NCBI GenBank assembly: GCA_036023115.1 | Contig: JAYKKT010000061.1 | Coordinates: 18,265,501 to 18,329,500, forward strand | Origin: Brasenia schreberi | Taxonomy: Eukaryota > Streptophyta > Magnoliopsida > Nymphaeales > Cabombaceae | DNA length: 64,000 nt | Reading direction: 5' to 3' | Shown here: in pieces, positions 10,911-19,182 of the stretch | How positions within the stretch are numbered: position 1 is the stretch's first letter | Layout of the letters: each line of letters starts with the position of its first letter | Translations under genes and position numbers: made by a program | The notes under the pieces: generated by a model | The model's input: the letters and a program-made list of their open reading frames with translations, nothing else | What the model was told of the DNA's origin: nothing | The model's database searches: none

Positions 10911-11473
10911 ATACATACTCTATATACGTATTTCCCTTCGGTTATTTCCCTTCGGTTATTTCCCTTCAGCATTGTCTTTACATTCGGGTTTTCCCTTTGG
11001 AGTAGCGTGAGTTTGCATTGCATCTACGCCATACCACGAGGTAGGACGCATATTGCATCAAAGCAAGCCCCGCTCGAATTCGCCCATGTAGTGGAGTGTT
11101 CATAACACATAAACTAGGTGGCCCATAAAGGGATAAAAGGAAAGACTTAGGCACGTGCAAATCCACGTGATCTAAAATCTGCAATCGTATCTAAAAAACC
11201 CGAATTAGACACCTCGAACTGCTACGTAGGCTTTCTATCCCAAAAAAACTTGATTTTTACAAAGCGTACAGACTGACCCTTGCGCATCGGTGCAAGAAGG
11301 TCACTTGCTCACAATCGCCATGATTAGAAGTCAGTTTAAATATATCTTCGCTAGCTTAGGTAAGCTAGCTGGCACGCCCTGTTTACATAAATAGGCCTTA
11401 GACACACGAGAGGATCCACTCCAAGCCCAGGAAAGGCGGGGAGGCGTGGGGATTTTCGCGCGTCTACAGAGAT

Positions 11474-11491
11474 TGGCACGCCTGGTGGGAC
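11474..11491 (+). other. Primer-binding site of B
   Basis: TGGCACGCCTGGTGGGAC, 5 bp after the LTR end. It differs at one base (T for C) from the TGGCACGCCCGGTGGGAC of D (23290-23273) and A (36465-36448). It matches the 3' end of a tRNA ending GTGCCA; I cannot name which tRNA with confidence. Confidence 0.8.
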
Positions 11492-11569
11492 GTGAGCCAT
11501 TCAAAAATCAAGTTTTTTTAAGGTAGAAGTTTTGCGAAAATTTTGTTAAAAAGGTGTCATTTTAACTTG

Positions 11570-11589
11570 TTTTCTTTGCTTGTACTTAG
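11570..11589 (+). promoter_or_regulatory. Splice acceptor before gag (B)
   Basis: A pyrimidine-rich TTTCTTTGCTTGTACTTAG stands 25 bp before the gag ATG. The TACTTAG/GA core is repeated at the same place in D (23180-23179, minus) and A (36364-36363, minus), and a TATACAG/GT form is seen in C (51720-51719, minus). Confidence 0.6.
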
Positions 11590-11614
11590 GATATTTTGAA
11601 AAAGCTTGAAAAGC

Positions 11615-13030
11615 ATGTCAAAATCCAATCCAAGTGAAGTGTCGAGCCAAGGCTCATGCGCATCAAGTTCTCACTCTAGGAGGATTTTCAAAAACAAAAT
11701 AAAACTAGATGAGATCGAGGACTTGAGAAGGGAGTTTGAGGCCAAAATCGATGCTCTCAGCCAAGAGGCTGAAGTAGGCGATTCATGTTCATCAAATGGT
11801 GAACAAAGGCCTAAAAAGAAATCTGAAAAACCTCGCAAGCACAAAGAGGCCTCCGTAATGGAAGGCAACCAATACCACGAGTCCTTCACACAAAAGGACC
11901 GTAAAGCCCTACAGCAGTTGCTGAAAGGGCAGAATAAAGAGAAAAGAAGCTATGCCCTGTCTGATTTCCTTCCTATGGATTACGAAACAGACAGTGACGA
12001 TGAAATACCGAACTTCCATCGGTATGATGGCATGGGAGACCCTAGGTCTCACATGCAACTTTTCTCGCGTCGAGCTCATAAGAAGAAAAAGGACTTGATG
12101 AAATGGGTGTATTGGTTTCCTTTATCCCTTAAAGGCACAACTGCCAAATGGCTGGCTTCCTATGACTTAAGCCAGTTCGCTACTTTTGAAGAGTTAGCAA
12201 ACTGCTTCATGCAAAGATTTGCACACAATGTAGAAGTCACGCCGACTCTGAATACCTTAAGGGATACAAAGCTAGGCATGAACGAAGACGTACATGCCTT
12301 CATTATAAGATGGAGGTCGCTTTTGGGCCAAGTGCGAGAGCCCATATCCGAAGGATGCGCAGTCATGCTCATCTTGGATAACTTTAAAAGCGAGTTAAAA
12401 ACCCTTCTCTCGCTCCATGAGATCTCAACTTTCCATAAGTTGATCAAAAAGACCTCCCTTTTCGAAACCAACTTGCGAAAAGGGACATACGATCACTTGT
12501 GGAAAGGAAGTGTCATTCCACAAACCCGCTTGGAAAAGCCCATCACATATGGGCTACCCACGATGGACAAAGGAGCAAAGCCCCATAAAATCGCCAATGT
12601 CCGGGTGGATCCAGGCATGGCAGGCACTTCCAAAAATTTTGAAAAGTTAGAAAATAAGAGGGAGCGAAACTTTCAAAAACCGGTTGAAAAACGGGAGTAC
12701 ACTCCGCTGGGGCAACCTGTGTCGGAGGTCCTAGACCTCCTACTTGCCCAGGGCATGATAGAACTCCCTGAAATCTCCGAAGGAGTCACTTCCAAAGAGG
12801 GGTATTTAAACCGATTTTGTAAGTATCATCGGCTCAAAGGCCATGATACCAAACGTTGCTTCTCCCTCTTAAATAAAATTGAGAACTTGATAGCAGAAGG
12901 CCGACTCCAGGTCACTGCGGAACCTGAGCCACCTCAAGCTATCTTCAAGGAACCCTTTCCCAAACACGCCAGTGGCAGTGGGAAAGGAAAGGAGGTATGT
13001 ACCCTCACCATTTCCAAGGAACTAGCGTAA
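11615..13030 (+). CDS. gag: Tat-type gag polyprotein (B)
   Basis: Capsid/nucleocapsid protein of a plant Ty3/gypsy element. I chose the ATG at 11615; an upstream in-frame TTG at 11606 is not a credible start. 471 residues. A basic, Ser-rich coiled-coil N terminus (residues 20-60, DEIEDLRREFEAKI) and a KKKSEKPRKHK basic patch come first. The retrotransposon gag domain follows at about residues 139-255 (PRSHMQLF to ILDNF), then a C-terminal knuckle at 402-415 of form CX2HX4HX4C. The stop at 13028-13030 is TAA where D has CAA, and the same frame continues into protease, so gag and protease were probably one frame until this C-to-T change. The only long intact frame of B besides integrase. Confidence 0.85.
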   Translation: MSKSNPSEVSSQGSCASSSHSRRIFKNKIKLDEIEDLRREFEAKIDALSQEAEVGDSCSSNGEQRPKKKSEKPRKHKEASVMEGNQYHESFTQKDRKALQQLLKGQNKEKRSYALSDFLPMDYETDSDDEIPNFHRYDGMGDPRSHMQLFSRRAHKKKKDLMKWVYWFPLSLKGTTAKWLASYDLSQFATFEELANCFMQRFAHNVEVTPTLNTLRDTKLGMNEDVHAFIIRWRSLLGQVREPISEGCAVMLILDNFKSELKTLLSLHEISTFHKLIKKTSLFETNLRKGTYDHLWKGSVIPQTRLEKPITYGLPTMDKGAKPHKIANVRVDPGMAGTSKNFEKLENKRERNFQKPVEKREYTPLGQPVSEVLDLLLAQGMIELPEISEGVTSKEGYLNRFCKYHRLKGHDTKRCFSLLNKIENLIAEGRLQVTAEPEPPQAIFKEPFPKHASGSGKGKEVCTLTISKELA

Positions 13031-14128
13031 AAACCAGAGTCTGGTCGACCCACTTGTGCGCCCATTCTTGTACTACACAAGAAGCCCGCCCAAGTCGTCA
13101 TTCGGGGACCACCAAAAGTGGAATCCCCAGTAAAACCAGTTTTGAAAACCCAAGGTTCTCCTCAGCTCATCCTTAGAGCCAAATTTAGCGTAAACCCTAG
13201 GCTGGTCGTGGGGGAAGTCACTAGATCCGGGAGGATCTATCAACCCCTGCACCTTCAAGGTGCTAAAAAGGTGGTCAGTGTGCCTGGCCCCTCAAAAGCA
13301 TGTATCCCTAGTGTTCTGCCAAAAGCAGATAAGGACAAAGTCATCCTAAATCCTTATGACTTCGAAAACCACCTTTCAAAGATTCCTATTCACATGTCTA
13401 TCTTAGAGCTTATACAAACCTCGCCTAGGCATAGACTTGTATTAGAGAAAATTCTAGAAAGGGCCAAGGTTGATTCGAACATAAGTCCGGAATCCTTGTC
13501 TGCCCAAGTGGCTTTATTAGGAGCAAAATCGCCCATCACTTTCTCGGAAGATGATGTAGATAGACCCTACGAAACCCATAACCAGGCCCTGCATATCGAG
13601 GTGGTTCTAAACAACCACTCTCTGGACAGGTGCCTAGGCGATGGTGGAGGAGGGCTCAACATCCTTCCACTTCATGTGGCGTACAAAATCGGAGTCACCT
13701 TGACTTCAGTGAACCCAAGTCCCATCGTTATCACTGGATATGATGGGAATGCGTCTAGACCTTTAGGATCCATCGAACTCCCAATGGAAACGGGAGGGAT
13801 CGAACACACGGGAGTGTTCCATGTCTTGGACATCCACCCCCATTATAACCTATTGTTGGGAAGGCCCTGGATACATAGTTTGTGCGCTGTGCCATCCACC
13901 TTCCACAGGTGTGTTAAGATCCCTTTTAGGGATCAGGTCGTTGTAATCCTAGGTGAGAGTCACCCACAGCTTCAGGGGATCATCAACTCCCCTTGTCTAT
14001 CGAGCTCCCAGGCCCATGAGGCTAACCTGGGGCAAATTATGGTTGAGCCACCTCGGCTCGTGTTGAACAACCCTAGGAAGGTTGTATGTGTGAAGGGCCG
14101 CCCAAAGCAGGCCCCTTCCCGATGTTAA
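13031..14128 (+). pseudogene. Aspartic protease region of B
   Basis: Continues the gag frame after the TAA at 13030; first methionine at 13118. The retropepsin active site is seen near 13640 as D-GGGG-LNILP; family members usually have a serine in the third or fourth place, so the loop is altered although the Asp (13640-13642) is kept. The second landmark, LLLGRPWIH followed by AVPSTFH, lies at about 13850-13905. The frame ends at 14128 through a shift: the next block (from 14086) continues in another frame. It should process the polyprotein in the particle, but is probably dead here. Confidence 0.75.
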
Positions 14129-14475
14129 CCCTTCTAGGACGATCCAAGCATTCCCTATTTCCAAAGCCCCTGGACAAGAGGCCATATGAGCACAATATGG
14201 ATGACAGCATGTTCCAGGACCACGATTTGTACCATGCCTTTTTAAAAAATAGAAAATCATGGAACATGTTGTTGAACATGGGCTACACGCCCTACAAGAG
14301 TCTAGGGGCGTAGAACCAGGGTCTCCTAGAGCCCATCCTTCCTAGGGCCAATCCAAGCCGATATGGGATCGGCTATACTCCCCGAATACCACCGGAACCA
14401 CCCCTTGTGACCACTTGGGTCGAGGGTGCCCTGGAACCTGTCTTAGAAGAAACCTACGATTTAGATCTCCTATTC
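14086..14475 (+). pseudogene. G-patch block after protease (B)
   Basis: After a frameshift the sequence encodes NMDDSMFQDHDLY, then WNMLLNMGYTPYKSLGA, a stop (TAG near 14312), then NQGLLEPILPRANPSRYGIG and a proline-rich IPPEPP tail. The glycine spacing (NMGY, LGA, NQG) resembles a G-patch, a glycine-rich RNA-interaction module known after the protease of some retroviruses and Tat-like elements. Versions of this block in A (about 35130-34948) and C (about 50420-50174) show that even the elements without polymerase keep it. Family assignment comes from the glycine pattern; its role is inferred. Confidence 0.6.
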
Positions 14476-14489
14476 TGAGTCTAACCCGT

Positions 14490-14507
14490 AGTGTTTTCCC
14501 TTTGTAG
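14490..14507 (+). promoter_or_regulatory. Second splice acceptor, before pol (B)
   Basis: TGTTTTCCCTTTGTAG followed by GT and an ATG in ACGGAAGATCCG context. The matching sites are TTTTCTTTGAAG in A (34877-34876, minus) and TTTTCTTTGCAG in C (about 50156, minus), each followed within 6 bases by ATGGAAGATCCC. Ogre-type Tat elements are known to have an intron between protease and RT. I could not fix the donor. Confidence 0.5.
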
Positions 14508-14509
14508 GT

Positions 14510-15376
14510 ATGACGGAAGATCCGTTTTATAAAAATACAAAAACATTTAAAAAGCTAAAAATCAAAAAAATCAAAAAAGAAGAAAAACCAAAAACAATGG
14601 AAAAACAAAAACTCGAAAATAGAGTGCTCTGTATAGTTCCCAAGGTTCTTGTTTTACAAAAACCCCAAAAAATCGAAAATTTGGAAAATACCAAAAAGAT
14701 TTTGTATATAGCTGCTCCTGGTAGGACTTTGGCAAAAGAAAAGGATTTCGAAAGAAACGTCGTCTGCATAACCAGACTAAAAATTTTGAAATCACTTGAA
14801 AATCCAAGTACAAAACCAGGTCTTTTTGAAAACCACGCATCAACTTCCCTCGGGTCTATAACCCACGAGAATGATCAAAGCCCAGAAGTGGATCCCCTTG
14901 AGGAGGATCCCGCTTCTGAGCTCCCAAAATTTCATAAAATTCTTGATTTTGAAAGACCTTCCCAATCAGTAGGAGGAGATTTCATAGAGGTGAACCTAGG
15001 GGATGATTCCAATCCTAAATCCATCAAAATAGGCGCATGCTTGCATGAACATGAAAAGTTAGCATTCATTGCATTTCTACAAACCTATTTAGATGTGTTT
15101 GCATGGACGTATGAAGACATGCCAGGCATAGATCCCAGCATTGTTGAGCATCGTCTTCCCTTAGATGCGGATGTAAAACCCATAAAGCAGAAGCTTAGGA
15201 AAATACACCCGAATGTACACACGCAAGTCAAAGAGGGTTTAGAAGATCTGTTAAAAGCTGGATTTATAAAACCCATTGCGTATTCTGATTGGTTGTCAAA
15301 CATCGTTGTAGTTCGAAAAACCAATGGGAAAATTCGAATATGCATCGATTTCAGAAACCTGAATAAAGCCTCATAA
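14510..15376 (+). pseudogene. pol: Pol N terminus and RT start (B)
   Basis: ATG at 14510 in the conserved (A)CGGAAGATCC context. The first about 100 residues are Lys/Phe-rich low complexity (KKLKIKKIKKEEKPK). The RT entry region follows: DVFAWTYEDMPGIDPSIVEHRL, then KQKLRKIHP, LLKAGFIKPIAYSDWLSNIV and GKIRICIDFRNLNKAS, the standard order in Ty3/gypsy RT. A deletion right after NLNKA (about 15370) removes the usual PKDxxPLP segment and shifts the frame. RT copies RNA to DNA in the particle; this copy cannot. Confidence 0.85.
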
Positions 15377-15860
15377 CATAGATTTGATAGTCGATAGTAC
15401 TGCAAATCATGAAATGTTTTCGCTTATGGATGGCTATTCAGGCTATAATCAAATCAAACTAAGTCCATGAGATCAAGGTAAGACCGCCTTCACAACCCCA
15501 TGGGGCACGTACTGCTATACAGTCATGCCCTTTGGTTTGAAAAATGCCGGCGCAACATACCAACGAGCCATGACCACGATCTTCCACGATCAGATTCATG
15601 AGCTCGTAGAAGTGTATGTAGATGATCTCTTGGCAAAATCCAAAACCCGATGCACTCATATCGAATGCTTGCAAAAGATTTTCGAAAGGCTTAGGCTTTA
15701 CAAAGTAAAGCTAAACCCTCAAAAATGTGTATTCGCGGTAGAATCAGGGAAACTTCTGGGCTTTATGGTGAGCCAAAGGGGTATAGAAGTCGACCCCTCT
15801 AAGTGTCGAGCCATCATAGACATGGCTCCACCCTCCAATCTCACCCAAATCCGAGGATGA
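15377..15860 (+). pseudogene. pol: RT palm with YVDD (B)
   Basis: Continuation of RT: DLIVDSTANHEMFSLMDGYSGYNQI, a TGA stop (15468-15470, CGA expected), KTAFTTPWGTYCYTVMPFGL, NAGATYQRAM, the catalytic YVDD at 15615-15626, then KCVFAVESGKLLGFMVSQRGIEVDP. The open part is 15525-15860. It ends in LTQIRG and a stop because the RT connection domain that should follow is deleted. Confidence 0.85.
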
Positions 15861-16557
15861 CACCCATAAGGAGTATGCCATCTACTACATTTCGAAAACT
15901 CTCTTGGCTTATGAATGAAATTACCAAGCCATGGAGAAGACGTGCTTGGCCCTAGTCTGGGCCTACCAGAAATTTAGGCACTATTTCCTAGATCATGAGA
16001 TTTGGATAGTGTCCAAGCTTGATCCAATCAAGAACTTGTTCGAAAAACCCATTCTCACGGGTAGATTGGGCAAATGGCAACTCCTTCTAATGGAGTATGA
16101 CCTGAAATACCATCACCAGATCTCCATTAAGGGGCAAGCCCTAGCAGATTACATGGCTGAGTTCCCCTTGGAGGACGCATATCCCACACTTGCTGAAATG
16201 CCTGATGAAGGCATATTGCAAAACCATTTTCAAAACCACATTTTGGCAAAATCTTTCGAAAACCAAGTGTGAAAGATGCACTTCGATGGGGCATGAAACC
16301 AACGAGGGGCTGGTGTTGGGGTCATCCTCATCTCTCCTGAAAAGGGCGAGATTCCTATAGCAGTCTGCCTAGATTTTGAATGTTCCAACAACATAGCTGA
16401 GTACGAGGCACTCATACAAGGCTTAAGAATTTTGAAAACTCTAGGGGCATCATGCATCGAGGTCTTTGGAGATTCACTCCTTGTCATAAACCAGGTTTTG
16501 AAAATTTGGCAAGTACGTAATGAAAAACTACTTCCATATCACGAGTTGGCCACTTGA
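15861..16557 (+). pseudogene. pol: Dual RNase H region (B)
   Basis: Two RNase H-like modules in a row, a mark of the Tat lineage. The first is the degenerate one joined to RT: EKTCLALVWAYQKFRHYFLDHEI... through GRLGKWQLLLMEYDLKYHHQ and KGQALADYMAEFP (15931-16180). The second is the archaeal-like one: KMHFDGA (first Asp), GAGVGVILISPE, NNIAEYEALIQGL (Glu), EVFGDSLLVINQVL (Asp), and GREDNGIVDAL (last Asp, in 16605-16625). Stops: TGA 15916-15918, 16270-16272, 16294-16296, 16555-16557. All fit single C-to-T or G-to-A changes from Arg or Trp codons. Confidence 0.75.
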
Positions 16558-18009
16558 TTGGTCCAGTCCTTCCAATCGTGTAAACTCACACACGTAGGAA
16601 GAGAGGACAATGGCATCGTCGATGCCCTCTCCTCCTTGGGTTCAGCCCTAAAGGTCGATCCCATTTCAGGGACCAGATCTTTAGAAATCTGGCATGCGCC
16701 CAACCCATCCACACACGATCTGGATATTTGCCAAAATAACATAGACTCTATTGAAAAACCCTGGTTTTATGACATCAAACAATTTCTAGAAAATGGGGGA
16801 TTCGCCGAGGATGCCACATCCAAAGATAAGGCATTCATTCGTAAGATTTTGACCCGATACACCATTCTGGGTGGGGTTTTATACAAAAAAAGTTTTACCG
16901 GCATTCTGCTTAGGTGTATCGACCTAGAGGAGGCTAGGGTAGTGATGCATGAATTCCACGATGGAGAATGTGGAGGCCATGTCAATGCCAATATGATGGC
17001 AATGAAAATACTTAGAGGGGGCTATTTTTGGTCCACCCTTAAAAAGGATTGCCACGATCATGTTAGGAAGTGTCATCCATGTCAAGTGCATGGGCACGCC
17101 ATTCATATCCCATCATCTGCATTGCATTCTGTGGTCATCCCCTGGCCATTTACCATGTGGGCGTTTGACATCATAGGCCCAATATTTCCAAAAGCCTCGA
17201 ATGGGCATCGATTTATTTTAGCAGCCACGGAGTATTTCTCCAAGTGGGTGGAAGCCATTTCCCTAACCAATGTGCTGGGGAAACATGTGGTGGCTTTCAT
17301 CCGACGGAATATCTTGGCTCAATTTGGGGTTCCACGAGACCTTGTGTCTGATAATGGCACCCCATTCAAGAACGAGCGGATGGTTAAGTTGTGCAACACG
17401 TATGGCATAACTCACCACTTCTCTTCGCCCTACTACCCTCAAGGCAACAGCAAAGCCGAAGCCACAAACAAGACTCTCATTAGTATAATTGAGAAGACTT
17501 TAGAGAAGGGTAGGACGTGGCACGAGAAGCTGGATGAAGCCTTATGGGCTTATAGGACTTCCATTCGGACTCCCACGAATGCCACACCATTTGAATTGGT
17601 CTATGGCACAAACGCCATTCTTCCCATTCATACTCAACTACATTCATTCCATACATCCATTGCACTCGACCTCCCCCTAGAGATGCTTCAGCATGCTAGG
17701 ATGGCCGAACTAGATTTGCTAGATGAGAGGCGACTCCTTGCCATGGATCATGCTCGTGCATACCGGCAAAGGATAGCCCGACATTATGGCAAACACATGA
17801 GACCTCGCCACTTTGAAGTGGGAGATCTAGTCTTAAAAACCATCCATTATCGTGGCCTACATCCACTCGGAAAGTGGCACCCCAAGTGGGATGGACCCTA
17901 TGTTGTACGAGCAACTACCACGAACAATTCGTATTGGTTTATCGATGTAGAAGGTAGGAATTTAACAGATCCTATCAATATTCAATACTTAAAGAAGTAT
18001 CATGTGTAG
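16558..18009 (+). CDS. DD35E integrase (B), with RNase H tail
   Basis: The longest intact frame of pol; no start codon of its own is expected, since it is the 3' part of a broken polyprotein. Residues 1-30 are the end of the second RNase H. The HHCC finger spans about residues 130-185 (MHEFHDGECGGHV ... KCHPCQVHG). In the catalytic core, D1 is at 17167-17169 (WAFDIIGP), D2 at 17350-17352 (VSDNGTPF), and E at 17458-17460 (KAEATNK), with 35 residues between D2 and E. The C-terminal part holds the ARHYGKHMRPRHFEVGDLVL and WDGPYVV motifs. No chromodomain is seen. It inserts cDNA into the genome, and could be the enzyme source for the elements that lack one only if a working copy exists elsewhere. 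Confidence 0.88.
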   Translation: MVQSFQSCKLTHVGREDNGIVDALSSLGSALKVDPISGTRSLEIWHAPNPSTHDLDICQNNIDSIEKPWFYDIKQFLENGGFAEDATSKDKAFIRKILTRYTILGGVLYKKSFTGILLRCIDLEEARVVMHEFHDGECGGHVNANMMAMKILRGGYFWSTLKKDCHDHVRKCHPCQVHGHAIHIPSSALHSVVIPWPFTMWAFDIIGPIFPKASNGHRFILAATEYFSKWVEAISLTNVLGKHVVAFIRRNILAQFGVPRDLVSDNGTPFKNERMVKLCNTYGITHHFSSPYYPQGNSKAEATNKTLISIIEKTLEKGRTWHEKLDEALWAYRTSIRTPTNATPFELVYGTNAILPIHTQLHSFHTSIALDLPLEMLQHARMAELDLLDERRLLAMDHARAYRQRIARHYGKHMRPRHFEVGDLVLKTIHYRGLHPLGKWHPKWDGPYVVRATTTNNSYWFIDVEGRNLTDPINIQYLKKYHV

Positions 18010-19169
18010 GATTTGTATTAAATTCCAATTTTCAAAAATTTTACGGATAGCTGCCCTGAGACATGAGAATAAGGTGCAAAGGCAAAGTCGTGTGACCCTG
18101 AGTGAGAGAATTCGCACTTGTGAAAGAGTGGAGTCTCTAAAATCGTGGTTACATTTCAAAATCCTTCTTCTTACAAAGAAAGGCCTAGTTCAACATAGCA
18201 AGATACTTGCAAGTAGTACGTGCTATTTCTAAATAGGCTGATCTGGAATTAATCGAGTGTAGGCTTGGGATAAGTCCTCCCCTCTTCTCTTCTACTTCCA
18301 AAAGGAAAAACACGGCCCAAACAAAGGGAAGTTCCCATTCAAAAGGCTCTTTCCAAAAGAAAGAAACCAGAATTCAAAAGAAAAATCAATTCTCTTGTGA
18401 AAAAGAGGGATTAAAGAAAAAATACTCCCAAAGGGAGACCCTCTATGATAAAAGGGAAAAAGAGGCCAAAAAGCTCAAAAAGAGCAGTTTTTCGCCTTTT
18501 GTGCCTCAAACCAGGGGACGCTTAAGAAGGGACCGTGGTATCTCTTTCCCATCCCTGGCTTATCCTAAGCTAAAGCATGGATTCATTTCGAGGAATCCTA
18601 AAGTAAAAATAGGATTTACTTACTTGAATTTCATCTAGTTTGAGTATTCGACGTTTCGAGTAAGACGTAGGAATTTGAAATATAATTCGTTTTCTTATAA
18701 AACCTCCGCTAGATAAGCGAGTGTTAAGACTCAAACAAGGGCAAACACGAAGAGCTCGAGATCCTTAGGATCGAGACTCAAGACAGTTGTCCCTTTTGTA
18801 AATAGTTTTGTAAATAAGTTTTGGAAATCGAACATCAAATAGCATAGGATCTGCTCACTTGGAGCAACAGGCCTTGTAAGTCTCTAGAGTTCGACCACAT
18901 CTGGTCTTTGGGAGGTTGCCACTCTTGGCACCACACCCATGTCATGCATCTGCATTCCACGCATGAACATTTGCATAAACATGATCCCATTTAGGACCAG
19001 ATTCCATAGTAATATCCCTTTGGCGTGATATCTCCTCCTACCAGAGTTTGTAAATTGAGATTTTGCTAAAAATTGGGATGATCCCATATTCTTCGTGGCT
19101 AGATCTAGGGAGACATTGAAAGGGGTGTTTGTCATCTTTGCCCTTATCCAAATCGATTCGGACAAGGCC
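18010..19169 (+). other. 3' UTR of B
   Basis: About 1.16 kb of non-coding tail. It holds the conserved inverted repeat near 18517-18536, purine-rich CAAAGGGAGACCCTC stretches that are expanded to repeats in A and C, and a hairpin next to the polypurine tract. No convincing ORF. Confidence 0.75.
18510..18540 (+). other. Conserved 3' UTR inverted repeat (B)
   Basis: ACCAGGGGACGCTTAAGAAG followed by GGACCGTGGT: outer arms ACCA/TGGT and an inner CTTAAG palindrome. It differs from the B' copy at 7226-7256 by a few bases. Shared with A and C despite their otherwise different 3' regions. Confidence 0.55.
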
Positions 19170-19173
19170 AAAG
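19136..19173 (+). other. Hairpin overlapping the polypurine tract (B)
   Basis: Arms CTTTGCCCTTATCCAAATC (19136-19154) and GATTCGGACAAGGCCAAAG (19155-19173) pair with about four mismatches and almost no loop. The right arm runs into the purine tract. A has a nearly perfect version (29137-29174) and C a similar one (48023-48061). Confidence 0.6.
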
Positions 19174-19182
19174 AGGGGCATC
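19170..19182 (+). other. Polypurine tract of B
   Basis: AAAGAGGGGCATC directly before the 3' LTR TG. The same tract on the minus strand precedes the 3' LTRs of A (29140-29128) and C (48026-48014). It primes plus-strand DNA synthesis. Confidence 0.8.

Larger units (their letters stand above)
7837..11468 (+). repeat. LTR shared by B' (3') and B (5'), 3632 bp
   Basis: Complete: TGTAAACACCCC... to ...GCGTCTACA, followed after 5 bp by a PBS. In order: U3 with homology blocks, GGATTT-rich block with an inverted copy (about 8325-8412), CCTAA-rich tract (about 8690-9000), TATA box (9045-9053), C-run with a GGGGGCGGGTTTTC arm, CTCCACCTG-type pyrimidine leader, splice donor (9292-9297), 110-bp array (about 10187-10910) and a GC-mixed 3' end with AGCTAGC repeats. 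It serves as right LTR of B' and left LTR of B, giving an LTR-body-LTR-body-LTR tandem. By eye it is only about 90% identical to B's other LTR at 19183. Confidence 0.88.

Noticed and set aside
7837..11468. Shared LTR as an independent solo insertion
   Set aside because: Flanks ACATT and GAGAT do not match, and a PBS follows directly, so it serves as a working 5' LTR of B.
11474..11491. Naming the priming tRNA
   Set aside because: The 18 bases imply a tRNA ending GTGCCA, but I could not match it safely to a particular isoacceptor without a search.
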